Part shown: positions 52,698 to 60,484 of the stretch, piece by piece
Position numbering within the stretch: the stretch's first letter is position 1
Layout of the letters: each line of letters opens with the position of its first letter
Assembly (NCBI GenBank): GCA_963773055.1
Contig: CAVYZL010000003.1
Span: 186,001-250,000 of the forward strand
Reading direction: 5' to 3'
Length of the DNA stretch: 64,000 bases
DNA from: PALSA-612 sp963773055
GTDB lineage: Bacteria; Actinomycetota; Thermoleophilia; Gaiellales; Gaiellaceae
Position numbers and translations under genes: made by a program
Notes under the pieces: generated by a model
The model's database searches: none
Told to the model about the DNA's origin: nothing
The model's input: the letters and a program-made list of their open reading frames with translations, nothing else

Positions 52698-53603
52698 GTG
52701 CGCGCACCGAAGACGGAGCAGGAGTTCCTCGAGCACGTGCAGTCGGGCGGCGCCGTCGAGGCGACGGACTGGATGCCCGACGAGTACCGCGCGCGGCTCG
52801 TCAAGTTCATCGAGATGCACGCGAACTCGGAGCTGATGGGCGTGCTCCCCGAGCGCGAGTGGATCCTCCGCGCGCCGACCCTGCAGCGCAAGCTCGCGCT
52901 GACGGCGAAGGTCCAGGACGAGGCAGGACACGCGCAGCTGATCTATCGCGTCGTCGAGGATCTCGGCAAGCCGCGCGAGCAGTGCCTCGCCGACCTCGTC
53001 TCGGGCAAGGCGAAGTTCCACAACGTCTTCCATTACGAGACGCGCAGCTGGGGCGACGTCGGCGTGATCGCCTGGCTCGTCGACGCGGCGGCGATCATCT
53101 CCCAGAAGGCGCTGCTCAAGTGCTCGTACGCCCCGTACGCGCGGATCATGAAGAAGATCTGCTGGGAGGAGTCGTTCCACATCCTCCACGGCCGCGACGT
53201 GATCCTGACGATGATGCTCGGCACGGACGAGCAGCGGGAGCTCGTGCAGGAGGCGCTGACGCGCTGGTGGGGGCCGCTGATGCAGTTCCACGGCAACCCG
53301 ATCCCAGCGGACGAGGACCCGACCTACCTCTGGCGGATCAAGAGCCAGGCGAACGAGGAGGCGCGCCAGCAGTTCCTCGACGGCTACGTGCCGCAGATCT
53401 GGGAGCTCGGGCTCGAAGTTCCGGACCCGAAGCTCGCGAAGCGCGACGACGGCGTCTGGGAGTACACGGAGCCCGACTGGGACGAGCTGATGCACGTCGT
53501 CACGGGGCACGGGCCGAAGACGGAGGAGCGTCTCGGCTTCCGCCGTCTCACCCGCGAGGAGACGGCCTGGGTGCGCGACGTCGTCCTCGCGGACGCAGCG
53601 TGA
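52698..53603 (+). CDS. paaA: Phenylacetyl-CoA epoxidase, catalytic subunit PaaA
   Basis: A 301-residue ferritin-like di-iron protein. LALTAKVQDEAGHAQLIYRV and KICWEESFHILHGRDVILTM hold the two E-x-x-H metal motifs; HYETRSWGDVGVIAWLVDAA and WGPLMQFHGNPIPADED are family landmarks. The enzyme epoxidises the ring of phenylacetyl-CoA. GTG at 52698 is chosen because GGGAGG lies 4 bases upstream and the frame before it is the antisense of tetR. It overlaps the ankyrin gene as GTGA. Confidence 0.92.
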   Translation: MRAPKTEQEFLEHVQSGGAVEATDWMPDEYRARLVKFIEMHANSELMGVLPEREWILRAPTLQRKLALTAKVQDEAGHAQLIYRVVEDLGKPREQCLADLVSGKAKFHNVFHYETRSWGDVGVIAWLVDAAAIISQKALLKCSYAPYARIMKKICWEESFHILHGRDVILTMMLGTDEQRELVQEALTRWWGPLMQFHGNPIPADEDPTYLWRIKSQANEEARQQFLDGYVPQIWELGLEVPDPKLAKRDDGVWEYTEPDWDELMHVVTGHGPKTEERLGFRRLTREETAWVRDVVLADAA

Positions 53604-54007
53604 GCGCCGAGCAGGAGCGTCCACCGCAGCTCGACCCGGCGCTCGTCAACGAGTTCGTCTCGAAGGCGCACGGAGACCTCGACGAGGTGAAGCGACTGCA
53701 CGCGCAGGAGCCGGCGCTCGTCCGCGCCGCCTGGGACTGGGGCGGCGGCGACTTCGAGACGGGGCTCGGCGCGGCGGCGCACATGGGCAATCGACCGATC
53801 GCGCTGTTCCTCCTCGACAATGGCGCGGCGCTCGACCTGTTCCCTGCGGCGATGCTCGGCTACGTCGACGTCGTGCGGGCGATGCTCGCCGAGCAGCCTG
53901 ACCTCCGTGACGCGAAGGGCGCGCACGGCATCCCTCTCCTTGTCCATGCGCAGCAGGGCGGCGAGCAGGCACAGGCGGTCGTCGAGCTGCTCGAGGGCGC
54001 CACGTGA
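53600..54007 (+). CDS. Small ankyrin-repeat protein within the paa operon
   Basis: A 135-residue protein with about three ankyrin repeats: DLDEVKRLHAQEPALVRAAW, ETGLGAAAHMGNRPIALFLL followed by DNGAALDLFPAAMLGYVDVV, and GAHGIPLLVHAQQGGEQ then VVELLEGA. The H-x-G-N and L-L-x-x-G-A positions are typical. It overlaps both neighbours (GTGA at each end), so it must be co-translated with PaaA and PaaB. It may be an assembly or regulatory partner; no function is established here. Confidence 0.85.
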   Translation: MSAEQERPPQLDPALVNEFVSKAHGDLDEVKRLHAQEPALVRAAWDWGGGDFETGLGAAAHMGNRPIALFLLDNGAALDLFPAAMLGYVDVVRAMLAEQPDLRDAKGAHGIPLLVHAQQGGEQAQAVVELLEGAT

Positions 54008-54288
54008 TCTACGAGGTCTTTCGCCAGGAACGCGAAGGCAAGGCGTTCGAGCACGCCGGCTCCTTCGTCGCCCCCGACCAGGCGTTCGCGAAAGCCTATG
54101 CGCGCGAGTTCTACGGACGGCGAGGGGAGTCGGAAGCGCTCTGGGTCGTGCCTCGCAGCGAAGTGACGGAGATCGGCGACTTCGTCGACGAGCTCGAGCG
54201 CAACTACCACCGCGTCGACGGCTACTCCTTGAAGGAAAAGCTGGGGAAGGCACGTGAGCGAGCAGGAACTGCTCCTCGAGCTGGCTGA
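54004..54288 (+). CDS. paaB: Phenylacetyl-CoA epoxidase subunit PaaB
   Basis: A 94-residue protein: MIYEVFRQEREGKAFEHAGS, FVAPDQAFAKAYAREFYGRR, SEALWVVPRSEVTEIGD, the standard PaaB pattern. PaaB bridges PaaAC heterodimers. GTG at 54004 overlaps the ankyrin gene by 4 bases; the 3' end overlaps paaC by 35 bases. Confidence 0.9.
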   Translation: MIYEVFRQEREGKAFEHAGSFVAPDQAFAKAYAREFYGRRGESEALWVVPRSEVTEIGDFVDELERNYHRVDGYSLKEKLGKARERAGTAPRAG

Positions 54289-54886
54289 CGACGAGCTCGT
54301 CCTCGGCTGGCGCGACTCCGAGTGGACGGGCATCGCGCCATTCCTCGAGGAGGACGTCGCCTTCTCGTCGATCGCGCAGAACGAGATCGGCCACGCGCGG
54401 GCCGTCTACGAGCTGCTGGCGGACGACGCCGACGCGCTCGCGTTCGACCGCGAGCCGGGCGAGTACCGGTCGGCGCCGTTCGTCGAGCTTCGCTTCGTGC
54501 CCGACTGGGCGCGGACGATCGCGCGCCGCGTCCTCTACGAGGCGGCGGACGAGATCCGGATCGACCGGCTCAAGCGCTCCGACGACGCCGACGTCGCCGG
54601 GCTCGCGGCCAAGATCGACCGCGAGGAGGTCTACCACCGCCTTCACGCGCAGATGTGGACGGACCGGCTCCGGGAAGAGCCGCGCTTCCGCGACGCCGTC
54701 ACGGAGCTGCTCCCGTACGCGCTCGGCATCCTCGACGAGGAGGACCGGCCGGCTCTCGTCGAGCGACTGCCCTGGCAGACCAAGGGCCTCGAGCCCGTCG
54801 AGCGTGGCACGCACGTCGACGGGTGGCCGGCTCTCTGGGACGAGATGACGATGGTGCGCCGTTCCGTGCCTGGTGCGGCGTGGTGA
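54254..54886 (+). CDS. paaC: Phenylacetyl-CoA epoxidase structural subunit PaaC
   Basis: A 210-residue ferritin-like protein, somewhat shorter than the usual 240-250. LADDELVLGWRDSEWTGIAP, FSSIAQNEIGHARAVYELLA, APFVELRFVPDWARTIARRV and DREEVYHRLHAQMWTDRL match PaaC. It is the non-catalytic partner of PaaA. GTG start inside paaB; the stop overlaps paaD as GTGA. Confidence 0.88.
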   Translation: MSEQELLLELADDELVLGWRDSEWTGIAPFLEEDVAFSSIAQNEIGHARAVYELLADDADALAFDREPGEYRSAPFVELRFVPDWARTIARRVLYEAADEIRIDRLKRSDDADVAGLAAKIDREEVYHRLHAQMWTDRLREEPRFRDAVTELLPYALGILDEEDRPALVERLPWQTKGLEPVERGTHVDGWPALWDEMTMVRRSVPGAAW

Positions 54887-55365
54887 CGGAAGCGGACGTC
54901 TGGCAGGCGCTCGCGGAGATCCCCGACCCCGAGATCCCCGTCGTCTCGCTCGTCGACCTCGGCGTCGTGCGCGATGTCCGCGTCGACGATGGTCGCGTCC
55001 GCGTCGAGTTCACGCCGACCTTTCTCGGCTGTCCGGCACTCGAGGTCATGCGCGACGCGATGGCCGCCAGCATCGCCGAGCTCGGCGCGGAGCCAGACGT
55101 GATCACGATCACCGACGACTCGTGGTCGACGGACCGGATCACGCCCGCAGGCCGCGAGAAGCTGCGGCAGGCGGGATTCGCCCCGCCCACGCCGCGCGCG
55201 GCAGGTGAGACGACCCTGGTTCAGCTCCAGAGCCGGATCTTCCGCTGCCCCTACTGCGGGTCGACGGACACCGCCCTCGAGAACATCTTCGGCCCGACAC
55301 CGTGCCGCTCGATCCGGTACTGCAACGCCTGTCACCAGCCGTACGAGCACTTCAAGACACTCTGA
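54883..55365 (+). CDS. paaD: Phenylacetate pathway metal-insertion protein PaaD
   Basis: A 160-residue protein. N-terminal MIP18/DUF59 domain: IPDPEIPVVSLVDLGVVRDV and EFTPTFLGCPALEVMRDAMA, with the conserved Cys. C-terminal zinc ribbon: FRCPYCGSTD and IRYCNACHQPYEHFK. In other bacteria it helps assemble the Fe-S reductase PaaE or the epoxidase metal site. paaE does not follow. Confidence 0.9.
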   Translation: MTEADVWQALAEIPDPEIPVVSLVDLGVVRDVRVDDGRVRVEFTPTFLGCPALEVMRDAMAASIAELGAEPDVITITDDSWSTDRITPAGREKLRQAGFAPPTPRAAGETTLVQLQSRIFRCPYCGSTDTALENIFGPTPCRSIRYCNACHQPYEHFKTL

Positions 55366-55383
55366 GCCAGGTACCGTCATGGG

Positions 55384-55857
55384 ATGCGCGTGGCCGTGCT
55401 CGCAGCGACTCTCTCGACCGTCGCTCTCTCGGCCCTCGCTGCCGGCTGCGGCGGCGAATCGACCGCGACCGCAGCTCCCCTGTCGCCCGCGCAATGGCGA
55501 AGCCAGGCGAACCGCGTCTGCGAGCGTTACGGCCGCGAGATCCAAGGCTTCCCGCAACCGAAAGCCGATAGCGAGATCGCGGAGTTCATCGCCGGCGTCA
55601 CACCGCTCTGGAGGACGCAGGCGGACGCGATTCGCGCTCTACGTCCACCTACCGAGCTCGCCGATCCGGCGAGAACGTACGTCATCAACCTCGACTACCT
55701 CGCGAAGTGGCTCGTGGAGCTCCACGTTGCACGGCAGAGGAACGACGGCGGCCGAGCAGGTGCGGCGCTCAACAAGATCCGGGACTCTGCGCAGAGCGCG
55801 GCGGGCTGGGCCAAGAGGCTTCGGCTTCGCACCTGCGCGCGCGAGAGAATCCCCTAG
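55384..55857 (+). CDS. Lipoprotein of unknown function
   Basis: A 157-residue protein. Lipobox LAAGCGG at residues 19-25 after a short hydrophobic signal. The mature part is helical with QWRSQANRVCERYGREIQG and IRALRPPTELADPARTYVIN, a pattern of small actinobacterial lipoproteins without known role. ATG at 55384, TACCGT 6 bases upstream, so it probably has its own leaderless promoter despite following paaD. Confidence 0.7.
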   Translation: MRVAVLAATLSTVALSALAAGCGGESTATAAPLSPAQWRSQANRVCERYGREIQGFPQPKADSEIAEFIAGVTPLWRTQADAIRALRPPTELADPARTYVINLDYLAKWLVELHVARQRNDGGRAGAALNKIRDSAQSAAGWAKRLRLRTCARERIP

Positions 55858-55867
55858 TCGCTACTAG

Positions 55868-56797
55868 CTAACGCTCGACGCCGACGCCGCGCTCCTTCGC
55901 TCGGGCGAGGAGCGCAGCTCCTGCTGCGAGGTCCCACGCCGCGAGACCGTTCGACTTGAAGACGGCGATGTCGTCGTCGGACTGCCGTCCCGGCAGCTCA
56001 CCCGCCACGACCTCGGCCAGCTCGTATACCTCGAGCCAGTCGAGCACGCCCTGCGCGACCGGCTCGATCAGGTCGCCCGACTCGAGCTTCGCGTTCTCCT
56101 TCGAGTCGCAGCAGACGAACGCCGCCCGCTCGAGGACGGCGTTGTCCAGCTCACGACGGCTCGCGACGTTCGCCCCGGCGGCGCACACGAGGGCGCCGGG
56201 ACGTAGCCATTCGCCACGCAGCACGGGATCCTTCGACGTCGTGATCGTCACGACAACGTCCTGCTCGGCGGCTTCGCGATGCGTCTCTACGGCCGTCGCC
56301 CCGAGCTGCCTGCCGAACTTCTCGCGACGGACGGGATCGCGACAGAACACATACACCTCGTCGATCGCCGGCACCGCCGCCCGCACGGCCACCACCTGCG
56401 TCGCCGCCTGGCTGCCGCAGCCGATCACGCCGAGGGTCCTCGCGCCCTCCCTTGCGAGATGCCTGGCAGCGACGCCGGTCGCCGCACCGGTCCGCAATCG
56501 GCCCAGGTGGTCGGCTTCGACGACGGCGAGCAGCTCCTGGGTGGTCGCGTCGAACAGCACGACGACGAACCGAGCGCCGTTCGCGCCTGCCGCATACGTC
56601 TTCACGCCCGCGACGCCGATCCCGAGGTCGCAGGCCGCCATGACGGCCAGCTGGCCGCCGTCCAGCCCGATCCGGTAGCGCGGCCGGTTGTCGATCTCGC
56701 CCGCCGCCTGACGCCGGAACGAGCCCTCGACGGCATCGACCACATCCTCGATCGAGAGCACGGCCTCTACGTCCTCCTCGGTCAGATAGACGGCCAT
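55868..56797 (-). CDS. Ornithine cyclodeaminase/mu-crystallin family protein
   Basis: A 309-residue protein. YLTEEDVEAVLSIEDVVDAV at the start, GVAGVKTYAAGANGARFVVV, HLGRLRTGAATGVAARHLAR, Rossmann loop TLGVIGCGSQAATQVVAVRA, GALVCAAGANVASRRELDNA and FVCCDSKENAKLESGDLIEP. The family includes ornithine cyclodeaminase, alanine dehydrogenase and ketimine reductases; the substrate cannot be fixed. ATG at 56797, TACTCT 7 bases upstream (56810-56805). Confidence 0.88.
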   Translation of the reverse strand: MAVYLTEEDVEAVLSIEDVVDAVEGSFRRQAAGEIDNRPRYRIGLDGGQLAVMAACDLGIGVAGVKTYAAGANGARFVVVLFDATTQELLAVVEADHLGRLRTGAATGVAARHLAREGARTLGVIGCGSQAATQVVAVRAAVPAIDEVYVFCRDPVRREKFGRQLGATAVETHREAAEQDVVVTITTSKDPVLRGEWLRPGALVCAAGANVASRRELDNAVLERAAFVCCDSKENAKLESGDLIEPVAQGVLDWLEVYELAEVVAGELPGRQSDDDIAVFKSNGLAAWDLAAGAALLARAKERGVGVER

Positions 56798-56891
56798 GTT
56801 CGGGAGAGTATGATCGCGCGGCCTTGGAGCCCGAGAGCTGGCGAGCGTCGAGGTCAGGCGCTGAGCGCCGCAGACTAGACTGGCCCGTGAC

Positions 56892-56964
56892 GCGCCCGTA
56901 GCTCAGGGGATAGAGCGCTGCCCTGCGGAGGCAGAGGTCGCACGTTCGAATCGTGCCGGGCGCA
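56892..56964 (+). tRNA. tRNA-Arg (anticodon GCG)
   Basis: A complete 73-base cloverleaf. Acceptor GCGCCCG pairs with CGGGCGC; D stem GCTC/GAGC; anticodon stem CTGCC/GGCAG with loop CTGCGGA, giving anticodon GCG at 34-36; variable loop AGGTC; T stem GCACG/CGTGC with loop TTCGAAT; discriminator A. CCA is not encoded. A TAGACT box (56876-56881) lies 10 bases upstream. Guanine at position 34 is unusual for this Arg box. Confidence 0.93.
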
Positions 56965-56970
56965 TCGACC

Positions 56971-57741
56971 TCACGATCCGACGCCCGACACGCGCGCCGA
57001 GCGCCCATCGACGACGACGGTGACGTCGTCTGGGACCTCTCGGCGAACGTAGGCGAGAGCCACGACGTGCCCGTCTTCGGGCAGCGCGCTCGTCACGCGA
57101 CCCACGACCTTGTCGTCGTGGAGCACCTCCGCGTCGTAGGCCGGCGGCTCGGAGCCCTCGATCTCGAGCACGCGCAGCCCGCGGTTGGCGTGCCCGCGGT
57201 AGTGGAGGCGGGCGATCGGCTCCTGCCCCGGATAGCAGCCCTTCGTGAACGAGATCGCGCGCTCCTCGAGCCCGGCCTCGGCGGGAAGCACGCGCTCGTC
57301 GAGCTCGCGACCCCAGCGCGGCGTGCAAGCGCGGATCCGCAGCAGCTCGAGCTCGTCATCGCCGACCGTCGGCGCGAGCTCGGTGTCGAGCACCTCGACG
57401 GCCGGAACGCCGTACTCGTCCGTCGGAACACCGTCGCCGGCTCCGAACACGACGTGCGAGGTGTGCTCCTCGGCCTCGATCTCGACCTGGGCCCGCAGGC
57501 GCATGCGCGTCAGATGCGCGCGGACGACCTCACCGAGCCCGGGCTCGGTGAGCAGCAGGAAATCGTCGGCGGCGCGCCGCCAGACGACGAGCGGTGCGAT
57601 CAGCCGCGCCTTTGGCGTCAGCAGAAGCGCCTCGCACGGCGCCTCGTTGACGTCGTTCGAGACCATCCGCTGGAGAAAGTCCTCCGCGTCCGGTCCCTTG
57701 ACCGCCACGTAGGACCTCGGCCGGAGTGCCACGCCGTTCAC
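56971..57741 (-). CDS. YgfZ/GcvT-family folate-binding protein
   Basis: A 256-residue protein: YVAVKGPDAEDFLQRMVSND, ALLLTPKARLIAPLVVWRR, IRACTPRWGRELDERVLPAE, and the signature KGCYPGQEPIARLHYRGHAN with the invariant Cys. YgfZ proteins help repair or assemble Fe-S clusters using folate. GTG at 57741 is chosen because TACACT lies 7 bases upstream; a GTG nine bases inside is possible. Divergent from the sulfite-oxidase-like gene. Confidence 0.9.
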   Translation of the reverse strand: MNGVALRPRSYVAVKGPDAEDFLQRMVSNDVNEAPCEALLLTPKARLIAPLVVWRRAADDFLLLTEPGLGEVVRAHLTRMRLRAQVEIEAEEHTSHVVFGAGDGVPTDEYGVPAVEVLDTELAPTVGDDELELLRIRACTPRWGRELDERVLPAEAGLEERAISFTKGCYPGQEPIARLHYRGHANRGLRVLEIEGSEPPAYDAEVLHDDKVVGRVTSALPEDGHVVALAYVRREVPDDVTVVVDGRSARVSGVGS

Positions 57742-57747
57742 GGTGGC

Positions 57748-57754
57748 TAGTGTA
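57748..57754. promoter_or_regulatory. Overlapping divergent -10 boxes (leaderless)
   Basis: TAGTGTA contains TAGTGT, 7 bases before the plus GTG at 57761, and on the other strand TACACT, 7 bases before the minus GTG at 57741. One short box thus serves two promoters, and RNA polymerase could hold only one at a time. Confidence 0.55.
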
Positions 57755-57760
57755 GGCAGC

Positions 57761-58372
57761 GTGACCCTGTTCAGATCGCGCGCGGAGCAGAAGGTCGTCG
57801 ACGCCGGAATCGACCCGGCGCGGCTCCCGCCGGGGCAGTACTTCACGGAGAAATGGCCCGTGCTCCATGCGGGCTCGGTGCCGGAGACCGACCTCTCGAC
57901 GTGGGACTTCATGGTCACGGGCGAGGTCGAGGAGCCGCTCACGCTGAGCTGGGAGGAGCTGCTCGCGCTGCCCGCGACTGAGGTGACGGCCGATATCCAC
58001 TGCGTCACGCGCTGGAGCCGCTTCGACGTCACGTTCCGCGGGGTCCACTGGCGCGAGCTCGCGGCCCACGTCGGCCCCAAGCCGGAGGCGAGGTTCGTCG
58101 TCGCGCACTCGGAGCACGACTACACGGCGAACCTCCCGCTCGACGCGATCGAGCTCGACGACTCGTTGATCGCGTACGAGGCAGACGGCGCGCCGCTGAC
58201 GCCGGACCACGGCTGGCCGCTCCGACTCGTCGTGCCGACGCGGTACTTCTGGAAGAGCGCCAAGTGGCTGCGCGGCCTCGAGCTGACGAGCGCCGACCGG
58301 CCGGGGTTCTGGGAGCGCTATGGCTACCACAACGACGCACACCCGTTCGCCGAAGAACGCTACGCGTTCTAG
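57761..58372 (+). CDS. Molybdopterin-dependent oxidoreductase, sulfite oxidase-like domain
   Basis: A 203-residue single-domain protein: LPPGQYFTEKWPVLHAGSVP, TWDFMVTGEVEEPLTLSWEE, TADIHCVTRWSRFDVTFRGV with the molybdenum-binding Cys, ARFVVAHSEHDYTANLPLDA, and RYFWKSAKWLRGLELTSADR. There is no Tat signal or dimerisation domain, so it is probably cytoplasmic, unlike MsrP. GTG at 57761 is preferred to GTG at 57743, which would place the -10 box within the gene. Substrate unknown. Confidence 0.87.
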   Translation: MTLFRSRAEQKVVDAGIDPARLPPGQYFTEKWPVLHAGSVPETDLSTWDFMVTGEVEEPLTLSWEELLALPATEVTADIHCVTRWSRFDVTFRGVHWRELAAHVGPKPEARFVVAHSEHDYTANLPLDAIELDDSLIAYEADGAPLTPDHGWPLRLVVPTRYFWKSAKWLRGLELTSADRPGFWERYGYHNDAHPFAEERYAF

Positions 58373-58466
58373 TCGCGCGCGCGAACCCCTCGATCGGGGT
58401 ACGAGGTAGGGACGTGCACGTCCGATATCTGGGGTGCCCACCTCCCCATCCTCCAAGATGGCAGTG

Positions 58467-58500
58467 AAAGGGTCGCCGACCGGCGGCCCTTTTCTGTTGT
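58467..58500 (+). terminator. Rho-independent terminator
   Basis: AAAGGGTCGCC pairs with GGCGGCCCTTT (one T-G pair) around a 5-base loop and is followed by TTCTGTTGT-type T-rich sequence. It lies 94 bases after the sulfite-oxidase-like gene. The 58373-58466 stretch before it holds small hairpins but no gene. Confidence 0.65.
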
Positions 58501-58503
58501 GGC

Positions 58504-58826
58504 GTGGGGGAAACCAGGTTTCCCCCACGAACCCCCTTCTTCCGGTCAGAGGCCGGCGACGAAATCCGTGATTCGAATTGTTCCGTCGTCGAAGGTTCGC
58601 TCTAGCGAGGGTGCCGGCTCAGCCGCCACCCTCGTCCGTCTGAGTCGAACTGGGCTTCGGCGCCGAACGCGCCGCAAAGCTTGACCCGTAACGACGAAGG
58701 TGGCGGCTAGGCCGCCACCTTCGCTAGAGCAGACTTTCGCTCAGATCCCTCTTCTCGAATCACCTGGCCAGCTACTGACCGGCTCGTGAAGAAGGGGGCA
58801 TGTGGGGGAAACATGGTTTCCCCCAC
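58504..58826. repeat. Symmetrical fold-back (MITE-like) element
   Basis: A 323-bp imperfect inverted repeat centred near 58662-58665. Outer ends: GTGGGGGAAAC/GTTTCCCCCAC hairpins at 58504-58528 and 58802-58826, each followed inward by ACCCCCTTCTTC or its complement, then CCGGTCAG (58542) and CTGACCGG (58775). Inner arms: GCTCTAGCGA (58599) and TCGCTAGAGC (58721), each enclosing its own hairpin (58606-58634; 58695-58723 with a perfect 13-bp stem). Centre: TTCGGCGCCGAA. I see no coding capacity. It ends 5 bases past the groEL stop and may also terminate groEL. Confidence 0.75.
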
Positions 58827-58831
58827 ACCCT

Positions 58832-60460
58832 TTACATCATGTCCGGCATGCCTCCGGGCATTCCGCCACCGCCGCCGTTCTTCTCCGGCATCTCGGCGAC
58901 GACAGCCTCGGTCGTGAGGATGTTCTTCGCGATCGAGGCGGCGTTCTGGAGCGCCGAGCGCGTGACCATCGTCGGGTCGATGATCCCCGACTTGACGAGA
59001 TCCTCGATCTCGCCGGTCTCGACGTTCAGGCCCTCGCCCTTCTTTGCTCCACGGACCTTGTCGACGACGACCGAGCCCTCGAGGCCCGCGTTGTACGCGA
59101 GCTGGCGAAGCGGCTCCTCGAGCGCGCGGATGATGATCTGCGCGCCCGTCCGCTCCTCGCCCTCGAGCGTGTCGAGCGTCTTCTTCACGGTGTCCGTCGC
59201 GTTGAGCAGCGCGACGCCGCCTCCCGGTCCGATGCCCTCCTCGAGGGCGGCACGGGTGGCCTTGAGCGCGTCCTCGACGCGGTGCTTCTTCTCCTTGATC
59301 TCGACCTCGGTCGCAGCGCCGACCTTGACGACGGCGACGCCGCCCGACAGCTTCGCGAGGCGCTCCTGGAGCTTCTCGCGGTCGAAGTCGGAGTCGGTGT
59401 TCTCGACCTCGGCCTTCAGCTGCTTGATCCGGCCCTTGATCGCGTCGCTCTCACCTGCGCCGTCGATGATCGTGGTCGTGTCCTTGTCGATGACGATCTT
59501 CCGAGCGCGGCCGAGCTGCGAGAGCTTCGTGTTCTCGAGCTTGAGCCCCATCTCCTCGGTGATCACCTCGCCACCGGTGAGAATCGCGATGTCCTCGAGC
59601 ATCCGCTTGCGGCGGTCACCGAAGCCCGGCGCCTTGACGGCGACGGCGGTGAACGTCCCGCGGAGCTTGTTGACGACGATCGTCGCGAGCGACTCGCCCT
59701 CGACGTCCTCCGCCACGATCAGCAGCGGACGGCCGGCCTGGATGACCTGCTCGAGCACCGGCAGCACGTCCTTGACAGCACCGATCTTCTGGTTCGCGAT
59801 CAGGACGTACGGGTCCTCGAGGACGGCCTCCATGCGCTCGGGGTCCGTGATCATGTACGGCGACAGGTAGCCCTTGTCGAACTGCATGCCCTCCGTGAAC
59901 TCGAGCTCGAGCCCGAACGTCTGGCCTTCCTCGACGTTGACGACGCCGTCCTTGCCGACCTTCTCGATCGCGTCCGCGATCACCTCGCCGATCTCGCGCT
60001 CGCGCGAGACGACGGTGCCGACACGGGCGATGTCCTCCTTGCCCGATACCTGCTTCGAGTTCTTCTTCAGGTCCTCGACGACCGCAAGAACGGCATGCTC
60101 GATGCCGCGCTTGAGGCCCATCGGGTTCGCGCCCGCGGCCACGTTCTTCAGACCCTCGCGGACGATCGCCTGCGCGAGCACGGTCGCGGTGGTCGTGCCG
60201 TCTCCGGCGACGTCATCCGTCGACGTGGCGGCCTCGCGTGCGAGCTGCACACCCTGGTTCTCGAACGGGTCCTCGACCTCGATCTCACGCGCGATCGTGA
60301 CGCCGTCGTTCGTGATCGTGGGCGCGCCGAACTTCTTGTCGAGCACGACGTAGCGGCCCTTCGGGCCAAGGGTGACCTTGACCGCGTCGGCGAGGACGTT
60401 GACACCGCGCTCGATCGCGCGGCGTGCGTCCTCGTCGAACTTAAGCTCTTTGTGAGCCAT
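58832..60460 (-). CDS. groEL: Chaperonin GroEL
   Basis: A 542-residue Hsp60 with all landmarks: VKVTLGPKGRYVVLDKKFGA, AGDGTTTATVLAQAIVREGL (ATP site), IEKVGKDGVVNVEEGQTFGL, EGMQFDKGYLSPYMITDPER, AAVEEGIGPGGG-type ALEEGIGPGGGVALLNAT, and a C-terminal Gly-Gly-Met tail ending GGMPGGMPDMM. ATG at 60460 with GAGGAGAG just upstream. It follows groES by 24 bases and shares its CIRCE-controlled promoter. Confidence 0.97.
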   Translation of the reverse strand: MAHKELKFDEDARRAIERGVNVLADAVKVTLGPKGRYVVLDKKFGAPTITNDGVTIAREIEVEDPFENQGVQLAREAATSTDDVAGDGTTTATVLAQAIVREGLKNVAAGANPMGLKRGIEHAVLAVVEDLKKNSKQVSGKEDIARVGTVVSREREIGEVIADAIEKVGKDGVVNVEEGQTFGLELEFTEGMQFDKGYLSPYMITDPERMEAVLEDPYVLIANQKIGAVKDVLPVLEQVIQAGRPLLIVAEDVEGESLATIVVNKLRGTFTAVAVKAPGFGDRRKRMLEDIAILTGGEVITEEMGLKLENTKLSQLGRARKIVIDKDTTTIIDGAGESDAIKGRIKQLKAEVENTDSDFDREKLQERLAKLSGGVAVVKVGAATEVEIKEKKHRVEDALKATRAALEEGIGPGGGVALLNATDTVKKTLDTLEGEERTGAQIIIRALEEPLRQLAYNAGLEGSVVVDKVRGAKKGEGLNVETGEIEDLVKSGIIDPTMVTRSALQNAASIAKNILTTEAVVAEMPEKNGGGGGMPGGMPDMM

Positions 60461-60484
60461 GTTCTCTCCTCTTTTCTCGTCTTC

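Noticed and set aside
58504..58826. Small protein genes inside the fold-back element
   Set aside because: Short frames only, no ribosome binding site or start-proximal -10 box, and sequence explained by the inverted repeats.
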